Positions 1-7,041 of a DNA stretch of 12,507 bases are shown here, one piece after another. The stretch covers positions 1-12,507 of the forward strand of contig PWNY01000310.1 in the NCBI GenBank assembly GCA_003557805.1, given 5' to 3'. The notes beneath the pieces are model-generated. The model had not been told where the DNA came from. It worked only from the letters and a program-made list of their open reading frames with translations, and did no database searches. The translations under genes were made by a program, and so were the position numbers. This DNA is from Bacteroidales bacterium (GTDB lineage: Bacteria > Bacteroidota > Bacteroidia > Bacteroidales > UBA7960). Numbering within the stretch: position 1 is the stretch's first letter; each line of letters starts with the position of its first letter.

Positions 1-168
1 CCAGGCGGCATTGTTGTGGAACTTGTGTGCCTCCTCAAATCCCAGCAGGGTGTAGGAGCCGTGTATCTCAAACCCGGTGACTGCCAGGAAAAGGATCAAG
101 AAGGCCTGTGTCCAGTGCCAGAACCTTTCGTATCTTGAATACAGGTATACTCTCTTACTGTTGCTCAT
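1..168 (-). CDS. Cytochrome b561-type membrane subunit (partial, N-terminal 56 residues)
   Basis: This is the first 56 codons of a gene that continues beyond base 1. It begins ATG at 168-166, just 2 nt after the stop of the octaheme cytochrome gene, so the two are almost certainly cotranscribed and translationally linked. The visible protein has a short cytoplasmic head with the motif RYERFWHW (residues 12-19), then a hydrophobic helix (about 20-35), then HGSY and AHKFH. The motif is typical of the di-heme cytochrome b domain found in NiFe-hydrogenase b subunits, formate dehydrogenase gamma subunits and similar quinol-linked proteins. His18, His36 and His51 are candidate haem b ligands. The likely job, inferred from the neighbour, is to pass electrons from menaquinol to the octaheme protein. 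Subfamily and length cannot be judged because most of the gene is outside the window. Confidence 0.82.
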   Translation of the reverse strand, partial: MSNSKRVYLYSRYERFWHWTQAFLILFLAVTGFEIHGSYTLLGFEEAHKFHNNAAW

Positions 169-170
169 TT

Positions 171-1757
171 TCAATTGGTTGTTAATCCGGTACTTTTGAT
201 TCTGCTGCGCCATGCAAGATATCGCAAAAGGGCGTGTGCGGCCACCCCGGCTGCAGAGAACAGCAGCAGCATTATACCAAAATAATCAATGGCCGCATTG
301 GTGTTCTGCCCCGGGATATATACCCCTTCTATTCCGGCAAGCCTGCCGCCCTTCCTGGTGTGGCAGTCATTGCACTGAAGGGCGTTTTCTGAAGGTGACA
401 CCATATGGTTTACCCTCAGGAACATCTTTGAGTCAATGAAATCATAGCTGCCTGAAAAGGGAAGGCCTGCATACTCCATACCTGCGGCAAGTGCCTCCTC
501 CCATTCAAGGTCTACCCACAGGGCCCCCATACCGGGTTCGGCATCCCACAACTTGGCCTGTATGATTGTTCTGTGTTCGGTATCATAGGGCTGCCTGCCC
601 GTGTGTACCTTCACAGGATATATCCTTGAATTTGGATCATCCGCACCCCCGAAAAGGGTGTTAATGAAGATAATGGTGTCATTTTCACCTATCCTGTCAG
701 AGATAAGGTGGTGGTCGGCAGTACCGTTGAACCACAGGTAGGAGGGTTCTGCATTCTGCCTCCAGTGGAACTCCCCCTTTATAGAGGTGTATAGCAGGTT
801 GCCAAGGGTGTCAACTATTTCATAGGGCTCCCCGTCACGGCGGTCGGTTGCTGTTGACCAGTCCCAGTGCATCTTGGTGGGGTTTACCTTTGCATATACA
901 GGTATATGGCATGTCTGGCAGGCAATACTCAGGGCGTGTTCGTTTAATGTGTTCCGGATATGGGGAAGGCTGGTATGGCAGTCTTCGCAGCTAGCCCTCA
1001 TGGTATTGTCGCTCGATACCCCGTAATAGCGTCCGAGCATACGGTGGTTGGTGGTCTGATGGCAATCGGTACACTGCAGGTTTGCACCTTCTGCCGACAT
1101 ATGGACATCAACCTCCCAGGAGGCATTAAGCAGGGCGTTCTCCAGGTCCCCGTGCTTTACATTATTGCCTCCTCCTCCATAAAAGTGGCAGTAACCACAG
1201 TTATCCTTTTCAGGCCTGCCAACCTGCTGCGCAACTGACCTAAGATCAATACCGGGTACCGGGTAGCCCGCCTGCCCCCTCTCTTTCTGGTAAAGGCCGC
1301 TGTTGTCATGGCATATCAAGCAGTCGATGTTCAGAGGGTCGCTGTGGTCAAAACTGTCGTCAAACCAGCCGTAGCCTATATGGCAGCGGTTGCAGGTAGC
1401 CTCGTTTGACAGTATCCCTGTGCAAAAGTTATTTATAAGGTTCCTCTTGCCCAGGTATGTTACCCCCCTGCCTTCGATGAATGCCTCTCTTTCCCACAGC
1501 CAGTGTGCATTGCCAAGCACCTCCTTCCCCCTTTCGGTATGGCATGAGAGGCAGGTGGCGGTTAATTCATGGGGGTCTTCGAACTCTTGCTGCAGCTGTT
1601 CATGCTTGCTGTGGTCGACAGAAGGGATGTGGGCAACTGAATACTCCTCCCTTAAATTATCCAGCAAGGTGTTATCCCTGCTGGCATCCCTGAGGATCAC
1701 CGATATAATTATTACTGGAAAAATGACAGATAAGATGAAGGTGGCTATATTTTTCAT
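171..1757 (-). CDS. Octaheme c-type cytochrome, tetrathionate reductase (OTR) family
   Basis: A 528-residue multiheme cytochrome with exactly eight CXXCH haem sites, at C69, C122, C146, C187, C229, C257, C280 and C462. Haems 1-7 are packed into residues 69-284. Haem 8 follows a long haem-free stretch that contains MHWDW (296-300) and TGRQPYD (386-392). The segments CNRCHIGYGW (122-131), CHFYGGGG (190-197) and VKHGDL (200-205) resemble what I recall of the octaheme tetrathionate reductase family, whose active-site haem has a lysine ligand. Lys201 is my candidate for that residue, by inference. The Shewanella enzyme reduces tetrathionate, nitrite and hydroxylamine in vitro, but the physiological substrate here is unknown. 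The N terminus (residues 5-22) is a signal peptide or anchor without an obvious cleavage site, and residues 490-515 form a C-terminal membrane helix, so the protein is probably held on the periplasmic face of the inner membrane. It lies directly upstream of a cytochrome b gene. Confidence 0.88.
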   Translation of the reverse strand: MKNIATFILSVIFPVIIISVILRDASRDNTLLDNLREEYSVAHIPSVDHSKHEQLQQEFEDPHELTATCLSCHTERGKEVLGNAHWLWEREAFIEGRGVTYLGKRNLINNFCTGILSNEATCNRCHIGYGWFDDSFDHSDPLNIDCLICHDNSGLYQKERGQAGYPVPGIDLRSVAQQVGRPEKDNCGYCHFYGGGGNNVKHGDLENALLNASWEVDVHMSAEGANLQCTDCHQTTNHRMLGRYYGVSSDNTMRASCEDCHTSLPHIRNTLNEHALSIACQTCHIPVYAKVNPTKMHWDWSTATDRRDGEPYEIVDTLGNLLYTSIKGEFHWRQNAEPSYLWFNGTADHHLISDRIGENDTIIFINTLFGGADDPNSRIYPVKVHTGRQPYDTEHRTIIQAKLWDAEPGMGALWVDLEWEEALAAGMEYAGLPFSGSYDFIDSKMFLRVNHMVSPSENALQCNDCHTRKGGRLAGIEGVYIPGQNTNAAIDYFGIMLLLFSAAGVAAHALLRYLAWRSRIKSTGLTTN

Positions 1758-1809
1758 TCAGGCAGGGTTTGTGTTGCTTGGATCTGTCTAAGTTTGGGGC
1801 CGGTAATGC

Positions 1810-1826
1810 GCGGATTTAAAATCCGC
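1810..1826. promoter_or_regulatory. 17-bp palindrome upstream of the octaheme cytochrome gene (possible operator)
   Basis: GCGGATT-TAA-AATCCGC is a perfect inverted repeat with 7-bp arms and a 3-nt centre, starting 53 bp upstream of the octaheme cytochrome start codon. No T-run follows it on either strand, so it does not look like an intrinsic terminator for the upstream barrel gene. A regulator-binding site is possible. A repeat of this size is expected about once by chance in a window this long, so the call rests mainly on its position in a short intergenic region. Confidence 0.25.
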
Positions 1827-1934
1827 CATCTATTCATATAGATAATTCCACTTACAAGTTTACGATTTTTTCCCTTTTTATCCTTCCTGATCCAGTTTTT
1901 TTTAACCTCTGGCAGTTATATTGCCGCCTTGTGA

Positions 1935-3308
1935 TTAAAAACTTGCCGAGATCCTAAGCCTCAGCATGTCCATATCCTTCATTCCCTGGAACAATCCCTC
2001 ACCCTTGCCCGTGAACAAAAAGGCCCCGGCCGATATGTCCAGGTTGTCAATACCCCTGTATGATATCTCAGGTGCATAGAAAACTGAATAGTTTTTTCCT
2101 GGTGAGTTCCAGTCGGCAATTGTTACACCCCCCGATACCGGTTTTATCTGAAGCCTGTTATGCAGTATGTTTCTCTCCAGCTGCATAAAGAGGTAATCGG
2201 CCAGGTCATCACGCCCCCGTTCATGTATAAAGCCCCTGAGGAATTGCATGTTGATGTAGCTGCCCCGGGGCAGGGTGTAGTCGGCCCCCAGGACGAACTT
2301 CAGGTATGTCTCTTTTTCGAGAACTACCTCCGGGCCGGGCATCGGAAATGGCAGCTGGTGCGGAGGCAGCTCCACGCTGGCGGTTATCTCTGATTCAGGC
2401 AGGAAGAGGGCCGCCTCTGCCCACACACCTACCCGTCCTATGGCTCCGGACATATCGGCACCGAAGATATGCTGCCTCGGATATATAAGGGTGGCATGGA
2501 CTTTTGGTGTTCCTGCCGAAGTGGTTGTTTCATGGACTATGTCAAGGCTTACTTTTGTTGGCAGGGGAAGTGGGTCCCTGGCGTATGCATAGCTGAGCGA
2601 AAAGTCAGTGTTGAGTGCAAAACCACGCCACCGCAGCCCCACCGATGAGGACTGGGAGATATTGTTGCGGGGCAGTATTATCTCATCACTGTATTCTGCC
2701 GTGGCCAGGACATCCGGGAGGGCTGAACGCAGTGAAAGTATTTCTGAGAATGGCCCGGCAGGCATGCTTGCCGGCTGGAAGCGGGGTATGAATATGAGCT
2801 GTAAAGAGCTTTGGTAACCGAAATGCCACTGCAGGTTGATTGCATCAGCACCCATCTTGCGCCCGAAATCAAGAATATCCTCCAGGTCCCATGGATTAAG
2901 GTTGTTGGTGGGGTTGAACATATCGGCCGTTCCCCAGGATATTATCTGCCTTCCCGCCCTCAGGTCCAGTTCATCAAAGATAAAACCGTGCACCTCTGCA
3001 TACAGCTCCCTTATATCAGTATTAAGGGGGGTGATTCTGTCCTTGTCATAAAGGCCTGATGAGCTGTCCACAATAGAAGGGCCGAGGTGCCTTAGCCATA
3101 TATTACCGTATATCCTTAGCGGGTTTAATCTTTGTTCCAGGCTGATATCAAGGCGGTTCTCGTTCCATGCCCAGTCATTTCCATCCCTTAGCATCAGCCT
3201 GTTGTCGGTTTCAACCCTTCCCCGAACAATCAGGGGGTTTTCCTGCCCCTGCAAAATGCCCGGTACGGCCAGTGCCATAAGAAAGCCCAGGTATAAAATA
3301 GTCTTCAT
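1935..3308 (-). CDS. Outer-membrane beta-barrel protein of the RND/LolA-like operon (DUF1302-like)
   Basis: A 457-residue protein with a signal peptide (about residues 1-21, cleavage near LQG/QEN). It is rich in alternating polar and aromatic strands and ends in a C-terminal phenylalanine (SASF), a usual last residue of outer-membrane barrels recognised by BamA. Residues 118-141 carry RAGRQIISWGTADMFNP followed by NPWD, a signature I associate with the DUF1302-type barrels that occur beside MMPL/RND transporter genes. It is the last gene of the four-gene operon, 22 nt after the LolA-like gene. The likely role, by inference, is the outer-membrane end of a transport path served by the upstream transporter and periplasmic carrier. 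It could be a porin-like channel or a lipid acceptor; the sequence does not decide. No plug domain or TonB box is visible, so it is not a SusC-type receptor. Confidence 0.75.
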   Translation of the reverse strand: MKTILYLGFLMALAVPGILQGQENPLIVRGRVETDNRLMLRDGNDWAWNENRLDISLEQRLNPLRIYGNIWLRHLGPSIVDSSSGLYDKDRITPLNTDIRELYAEVHGFIFDELDLRAGRQIISWGTADMFNPTNNLNPWDLEDILDFGRKMGADAINLQWHFGYQSSLQLIFIPRFQPASMPAGPFSEILSLRSALPDVLATAEYSDEIILPRNNISQSSSVGLRWRGFALNTDFSLSYAYARDPLPLPTKVSLDIVHETTTSAGTPKVHATLIYPRQHIFGADMSGAIGRVGVWAEAALFLPESEITASVELPPHQLPFPMPGPEVVLEKETYLKFVLGADYTLPRGSYINMQFLRGFIHERGRDDLADYLFMQLERNILHNRLQIKPVSGGVTIADWNSPGKNYSVFYAPEISYRGIDNLDISAGAFLFTGKGEGLFQGMKDMDMLRLRISASF

Positions 3309-3330
3309 GTTGTAGTTTTTAAAGGTTCTG

Positions 3331-4116
3331 TCAATATCTTGTCAGGTTCCTGACTGTAAAGATATCATCATCCAGCCCCGTATCAAACTCTATCTTATCG
3401 AATATCATACGGGTTGTATGCTCCCTTTTCAGGTTGGTCATGGTTATCTCCCTGGTGGTCCAGTAGCCATCCTTTTCCACGAAATTGTATTCAGCTATCT
3501 TGTAATCCTGCCCGCCCCGGTCAAGGCTTCTCATCTTTAGCGGGTAATAATGCTCGCTGTTTACTGTCACTATTATTTCAGAGTAGTCGCTTCTTGTCCC
3601 TTCCAGGGGCTTTAGGGAGAGGATGTAATTTCCGTTATCCATTCCCTTTAGGCTGGCTTCATACCTCTTAGAGTAGTTTGCTGCTTCAAGGTCCTCGTAT
3701 GAGAAGTCGGTTCCGGCAAAACTCTGGTTCTTAACGTGTGTGGCTATCCTCCTTTCCCTGCCGTAAGCGGGCATATAAAGATACATCACATCGTCAGGCA
3801 GGGACAAAAATGCAATGCCTGCCTCGGCTGCCGGTGCCGTGAACCTGAAAAGTCTTTTGTCTGTACCCTTCTGCCATACACTGGCCTCCCTGACTCTTTC
3901 GTTACCGTTTCTGTCGGTGAGGATCATTGTCACACTGCTTGTCTGATCCCTGGCAGCAAACAGCACTTCATCCATTCGCCTCAGTATCTCTGCGGCATCT
4001 TCTGCCTTCAGCCCCCCTGAACAGTGGATTGATGCCGCAAATACGGTCAATGTGAGTAAGGCCTTGAAGATCCCTTTTGTTGCTGCCTTTTTAAAAGTCA
4101 CTGCTGCTGGTTTCAT
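3331..4116 (-). CDS. LolA-like periplasmic protein (outer-membrane lipoprotein-sorting family)
   Basis: A 261-residue exported protein. The N terminus has lysines (9, 10, 14, 18), a hydrophobic core (19-30) and a plausible signal peptidase I site after LKA at residue 38. Cys32 is preceded by SIH, which is a poor lipobox, so I do not call it a lipoprotein. The mature part has the half-barrel character of LolA/LolB-like proteins. Useful markers are the early stretch on bulk substrate modification (SVWQKGTDKRLFRF, 79-92), MYLYMPAYGRERRI (111-124) and GTDFSYEDL (135-143); the last is characteristic of the LolA-like family that accompanies MMPL/RND permeases. True LolA carries lipoproteins, but here the gene sits 12 nt after the RND gene and 22 nt before the barrel gene, so the cargo may be a lipid or another hydrophobic molecule (inference). 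Family assignment is firm; cargo is unknown. Confidence 0.85.
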   Translation of the reverse strand: MKPAAVTFKKAATKGIFKALLTLTVFAASIHCSGGLKAEDAAEILRRMDEVLFAARDQTSSVTMILTDRNGNERVREASVWQKGTDKRLFRFTAPAAEAGIAFLSLPDDVMYLYMPAYGRERRIATHVKNQSFAGTDFSYEDLEAANYSKRYEASLKGMDNGNYILSLKPLEGTRSDYSEIIVTVNSEHYYPLKMRSLDRGGQDYKIAEYNFVEKDGYWTTREITMTNLKREHTTRMIFDKIEFDTGLDDDIFTVRNLTRY

Positions 4117-4128
4117 ATCTTTTGTTTT

Positions 4129-6369
4129 TTAGTTGCTGTTATTATCATCACTTTTTTTGCCATAGAGCATAAGGGGCAAAAGTGTAAGTGTTGCCAGGCC
4201 TGCAGTTAGCATGGTAACGGCAATAAGTATCCCGAACCTCTGCAGGGGAACCAGTTCGGACAGGGTGAGCATTGCAAAACCTGCGGTCACCGCGATCATG
4301 TTTATCAGGATGGCCCTCCCGCTGGTCTGTATGGCCCTGCTGATGCTGCCGCCCCTGCTGAGACCCTGCTTCTGGCCCTCTCCGAACCTGCTTATAAAGT
4401 GGACAGAATAGTCTATCCCTATCCCAATGGTAACACTTCCGCTAAGTACTGTAGCTATGTCCAGCGGAATGCCGGCAAGACCCATTGTGCCGAACAACAC
4501 TAAAAGCGTTACGGCAATAGGCAGTATTGCCATCAGCCCGTATCTGAAGGAACCCAGCAGCAGGCTGGTCATCACAACCACCAGTGCCAGGGCTATTGCA
4601 AGACTGTAGGCCTGGCTCCTGATTATGCTGTCGTCCAGGCTTTTGAGCATCACCGGAACCCCGGTGAGTGTCAGCTGGTACTCATCGCTGCTTTTAAGCC
4701 TGGTGTACTCATTGAACTTCTCATCGATCTCCCTTAATACATCCAGCTTACTTGATGTTACGTATGCATGGACCACCCCCTCGTCAAGCTCGTAATTTAC
4801 ATGCTGTTCCATTATCTCCTGGCCATCAAGCAGGAACCACAGCTGGGCTATTTTTGCACGGTCAACGGGGATAATGGGCCCTTCACCCATCACATCGTTC
4901 ATCTGCATTATCAGGTCCGCTACCGACTGGCTGTATGGTATATAGCTGTATCCTTCCATGTACTCCTGTGCCTCTCTCATTGCACTGAGCACCTCCGGGC
5001 TCTGCACATCACCCTTTACCTGAAGGTACAGGGGGGAACTTCCGTGAAATTTTTCATTAAGCAGTTCTTCCCCCTGTTTTACAATATTGTCATCACGGAA
5101 ATAGTCAATAATGTCTGCCCTCCTTTCTATTCTTGCAATACCGCTTATGCTGATAATCGCAACCAAAGCCCATATTGCCGGTGTTATCCTGCGTGGCAGT
5201 TTTTTGGAAAGCATGGCGGCATTCAGTTTAAGTGGGGAAGGACCTGCAGTTTTTTTTCTGCCACTTTTGTTTTTGCCCGGGCCTGAAAATGACAATACTG
5301 CAGGAACAAAGCTTACAGACAGCAGAAGGGAGAAGAGAATGCCCATAGCAGAGAAAACCCCGAACTCCCTTATCATTGTAAGATAAGAACCAGCGATAAA
5401 GGAGAGGAACCCGAACATGGTGGTGACCGAGGCCAGTATTACAGGCAATACAATGTATGAAACGGCCTTTTTTACTGCATCTGCAGGGAAGGAGTGCATT
5501 TCAGCCATGACTGCGTTTACAACATGTATTGCATAAGCGCTTCCTACAGCGATAAGTATTACCGGTATTATGTTTGTAAGCAGTGTTATCTCATATCCAA
5601 GAAGGGATACAGTACCAAGGGTCCACGTAATGGCAATCAGTACTGTTACCATTGGCAGCAATACCCCCTTCAGGCTCCTGAACCCTGCAAGCAGAACAAG
5701 GCTTATTACAATGAATGTAAGCGGTATGATAAATCGTATATCTTTTAATATTATATTGTTGAGCTCCAGCATGGTAACCGGCATGCCGCCGTAATAGACA
5801 CTACCTTCGAACCCTATGCTTTCGATCTTCTCCCTGGCCCTTTCAACGACCCCGGTACGGTTTACACCCGGCAATATCTTGCCTATAACCAGGGTGGCGG
5901 TTCCATCGCCTGATACCAGGTTCCCCCGGTACATATCCTTTGACAGGGTATACTCCTTTATGCGTAAAAGCTCATGCTTGTCTTCCGGTATATCGTATTC
6001 ATCTATCAGCCTGCCGATCTCTATTCCGAAGTCAGAGCCCCTGATATCTATGACGTTGGTAAGGCTGGTAACATATCCTATGCCTTCGGTGGCACGGATG
6101 CTGTCGGTAAACTGCTTAATGGTGTTCAGCATGCCGTGGTCGAAGACGTTATCAGATTCAAGCCCAACGATCATCATCTCATTTCCGCCGTATGTCTCAC
6201 CTATTCGCCTGAACAGGGAGGCAGATTCATCCTCTTCAGGCAGATAGCTCATCACATCCGCGTTTATTTCAATCTCCCTGGCAAAGTATGCCATAATACC
6301 GGTCACAAGCAAGACCAGTGTGATCACAGCCAGCCTGTACCTTAATATGAAATCCGCATACCTTTTCAT
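4129..6369 (-). CDS. MMPL-family RND transporter, inner membrane
   Basis: A 746-residue permease with the internal duplication of RND proteins: one N-terminal helix (11-28), a periplasmic domain (about 30-205), five helices (212-360), a short basic cytoplasmic linker (362-395), a second single helix (396-411), a second periplasmic domain (413-585) and five more helices (588-735). It is much shorter than AcrB-type pumps (about 1000 residues) and matches the MMPL/HpnN-like class, which often moves lipids. The second half has GIGIDYSVHF (649-658), where Asp653-Tyr654 fit the proton-relay pair known from MmpL proteins. The matching place in the first half reads GSAYAIHV (276-283), with Ala instead of Asp. 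No separate membrane-fusion adaptor gene is present; the LolA-like gene 12 nt downstream may take that place (inference). It starts 15 nt after the TetR gene. Substrate unknown. Confidence 0.9.
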   Translation of the reverse strand: MKRYADFILRYRLAVITLVLLVTGIMAYFAREIEINADVMSYLPEEDESASLFRRIGETYGGNEMMIVGLESDNVFDHGMLNTIKQFTDSIRATEGIGYVTSLTNVIDIRGSDFGIEIGRLIDEYDIPEDKHELLRIKEYTLSKDMYRGNLVSGDGTATLVIGKILPGVNRTGVVERAREKIESIGFEGSVYYGGMPVTMLELNNIILKDIRFIIPLTFIVISLVLLAGFRSLKGVLLPMVTVLIAITWTLGTVSLLGYEITLLTNIIPVILIAVGSAYAIHVVNAVMAEMHSFPADAVKKAVSYIVLPVILASVTTMFGFLSFIAGSYLTMIREFGVFSAMGILFSLLLSVSFVPAVLSFSGPGKNKSGRKKTAGPSPLKLNAAMLSKKLPRRITPAIWALVAIISISGIARIERRADIIDYFRDDNIVKQGEELLNEKFHGSSPLYLQVKGDVQSPEVLSAMREAQEYMEGYSYIPYSQSVADLIMQMNDVMGEGPIIPVDRAKIAQLWFLLDGQEIMEQHVNYELDEGVVHAYVTSSKLDVLREIDEKFNEYTRLKSSDEYQLTLTGVPVMLKSLDDSIIRSQAYSLAIALALVVVMTSLLLGSFRYGLMAILPIAVTLLVLFGTMGLAGIPLDIATVLSGSVTIGIGIDYSVHFISRFGEGQKQGLSRGGSISRAIQTSGRAILINMIAVTAGFAMLTLSELVPLQRFGILIAVTMLTAGLATLTLLPLMLYGKKSDDNNSN

Positions 6370-6384
6370 CGGTGAAAAGCTATT

Positions 6385-6957
6385 TTATCCGTGTCTTTTT
6401 ATTCCATTGTAGAGTATTTCAATTAGCGGGTCTATCAGGGGCCGGTGGTCATAACCGCTGCGCCCCATGAATATTGGCAGCTCAAAACACTTAGCCGCAA
6501 TTACAACCGCCTCTGCTATCAGCCGGGTGTCGTTAATGGCAAAAAGCTTTTTTTTGTTCCCCTCATCAAGTATGCCCTGTATCAGGCTCACCTCGGTGGC
6601 ATCGTACTCCTCCCTGAGGTTTTCAATGATGCCCATATTGTTAAGCATATCCTGCCTCAGCGCATCGTAATAGACGGTCAGCTCCTTTACCGCACCCATA
6701 CGGGCGTGCATATAGGCCCTGAGTTTCTCTTCAGGTGAGATCTCCTTTTTGCATATCTTCTCCAGCTTCTTTACCAGGGCCCTTACCTCCTTGTCTATAA
6801 CAGCTTTGAACACCTCCTCCTTGGTGGCAAAGTGTGTATATATCGTGCGGCGTCCTTTCCTTGCCTCAAGCGCTATATCGGCCATCGAAGACTTGTTGAA
6901 CCCGAACCTCTTGAATATGGTGCCTGCAGCCTTTATTATTATCTCTTTTGTTTTCAC
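6385..6957 (-). CDS. TetR/AcrR-family transcriptional regulator
   Basis: A 190-residue one-domain-pair repressor. Residues 24-43 (SMADIALEARKGRRTIYTHF) form the helix-turn-helix, with the usual recognition-helix ending TIYTHFATKEEVF. The remaining helical part (about 60-190) is the ligand and dimer domain, which gives no hint of the ligand. The start codon is GTG at 6957-6955: an in-frame TAA at 6969-6967 excludes a start further upstream, and the next ATG (residue 25) would cut into the DNA-binding helices. It is the first gene of the operon encoding the RND transporter, LolA-like protein and barrel. A perfect inverted repeat flanks its own -7 box (see 6976-7004), so it probably represses itself and the operon until an inducer binds. 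Whether it also controls the divergent cobB gene is open. Confidence 0.9.
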   Translation of the reverse strand: MKTKEIIIKAAGTIFKRFGFNKSSMADIALEARKGRRTIYTHFATKEEVFKAVIDKEVRALVKKLEKICKKEISPEEKLRAYMHARMGAVKELTVYYDALRQDMLNNMGIIENLREEYDATEVSLIQGILDEGNKKKLFAINDTRLIAEAVVIAAKCFELPIFMGRSGYDHRPLIDPLIEILYNGIKRHG

Positions 6958-6975
6958 CCTGTCAGCTTATGGTCA

Positions 6976-7004
6976 TTTGCACAAATATAGTGTAAATGTG
7001 CAAA
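6976..7004. promoter_or_regulatory. Probable TetR operator
   Basis: The perfect inverted repeat TTTGCACA (6976-6983) and TGTGCAAA (6997-7004) has a 13-nt spacer. A third, imperfect half-site GTGTAAAT lies at 6990-6997 and pairs with ATTTGCAC (6975-6982) with one mismatch, so two overlapping dimer sites are possible. The repeat sits in the 84-bp tetR-cobB intergenic region and covers the tetR -7 box, the usual layout for an autorepressed TetR gene. Binding is inferred. Confidence 0.6.
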
Positions 7005-7012
7005 AAATGCAA
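6982..7012 (-). promoter_or_regulatory. Bacteroidota-type promoter of the tetR-RND operon
   Basis: On the minus strand, TATATTTG (6989-6982) matches the -7 consensus TAnnTTTG exactly. A TTG (7012-7010) lies 20 nt upstream in the -33 position. Transcription would begin near 6975, giving a leader of roughly 20 nt before the GTG start. The -7 box lies inside the inverted repeat proposed as the TetR operator. Confidence 0.6.
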
Positions 7013-7029
7013 CAGGTCTTTTTATTTAT

Positions 7030-7037
7030 TATTTTTG
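7030..7037 (+). promoter_or_regulatory. -7 box of the cobB promoter, nearly leaderless
   Basis: TATTTTTG matches the Bacteroidota -7 consensus TAnnTTTG and ends only 4 nt before the cobB ATG at 7042. If used, transcription would begin at or within a few bases of the start codon. There is no convincing TTTG at -33, and the region is T-rich, so the match could be fortuitous. Confidence 0.35.
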
Positions 7038-7041
7038 AAAC

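Noticed and set aside
1390..1791. Plus-strand open frame of 133 codons within the octaheme gene
   Set aside because: It lies opposite a gene with eight haem motifs. Its translation is low-complexity and Ser/Cys-rich, as expected of a shadow frame.
1911..1925. GGCA/TGCC stem just after the barrel gene as a terminator
   Set aside because: Only 4 bp, and on the gene's strand it is followed by an A-run, not a T-run.
3331..4116. LolA-like protein as a lipoprotein via Cys32
   Set aside because: The residues before Cys32 are SIH, a poor lipobox, and a better signal peptidase I site follows at residue 38.
4768..5286. Plus-strand open frame of 172 codons within the RND gene
   Set aside because: It is antisense to a well-supported permease and shows no recognisable domain or promoter.
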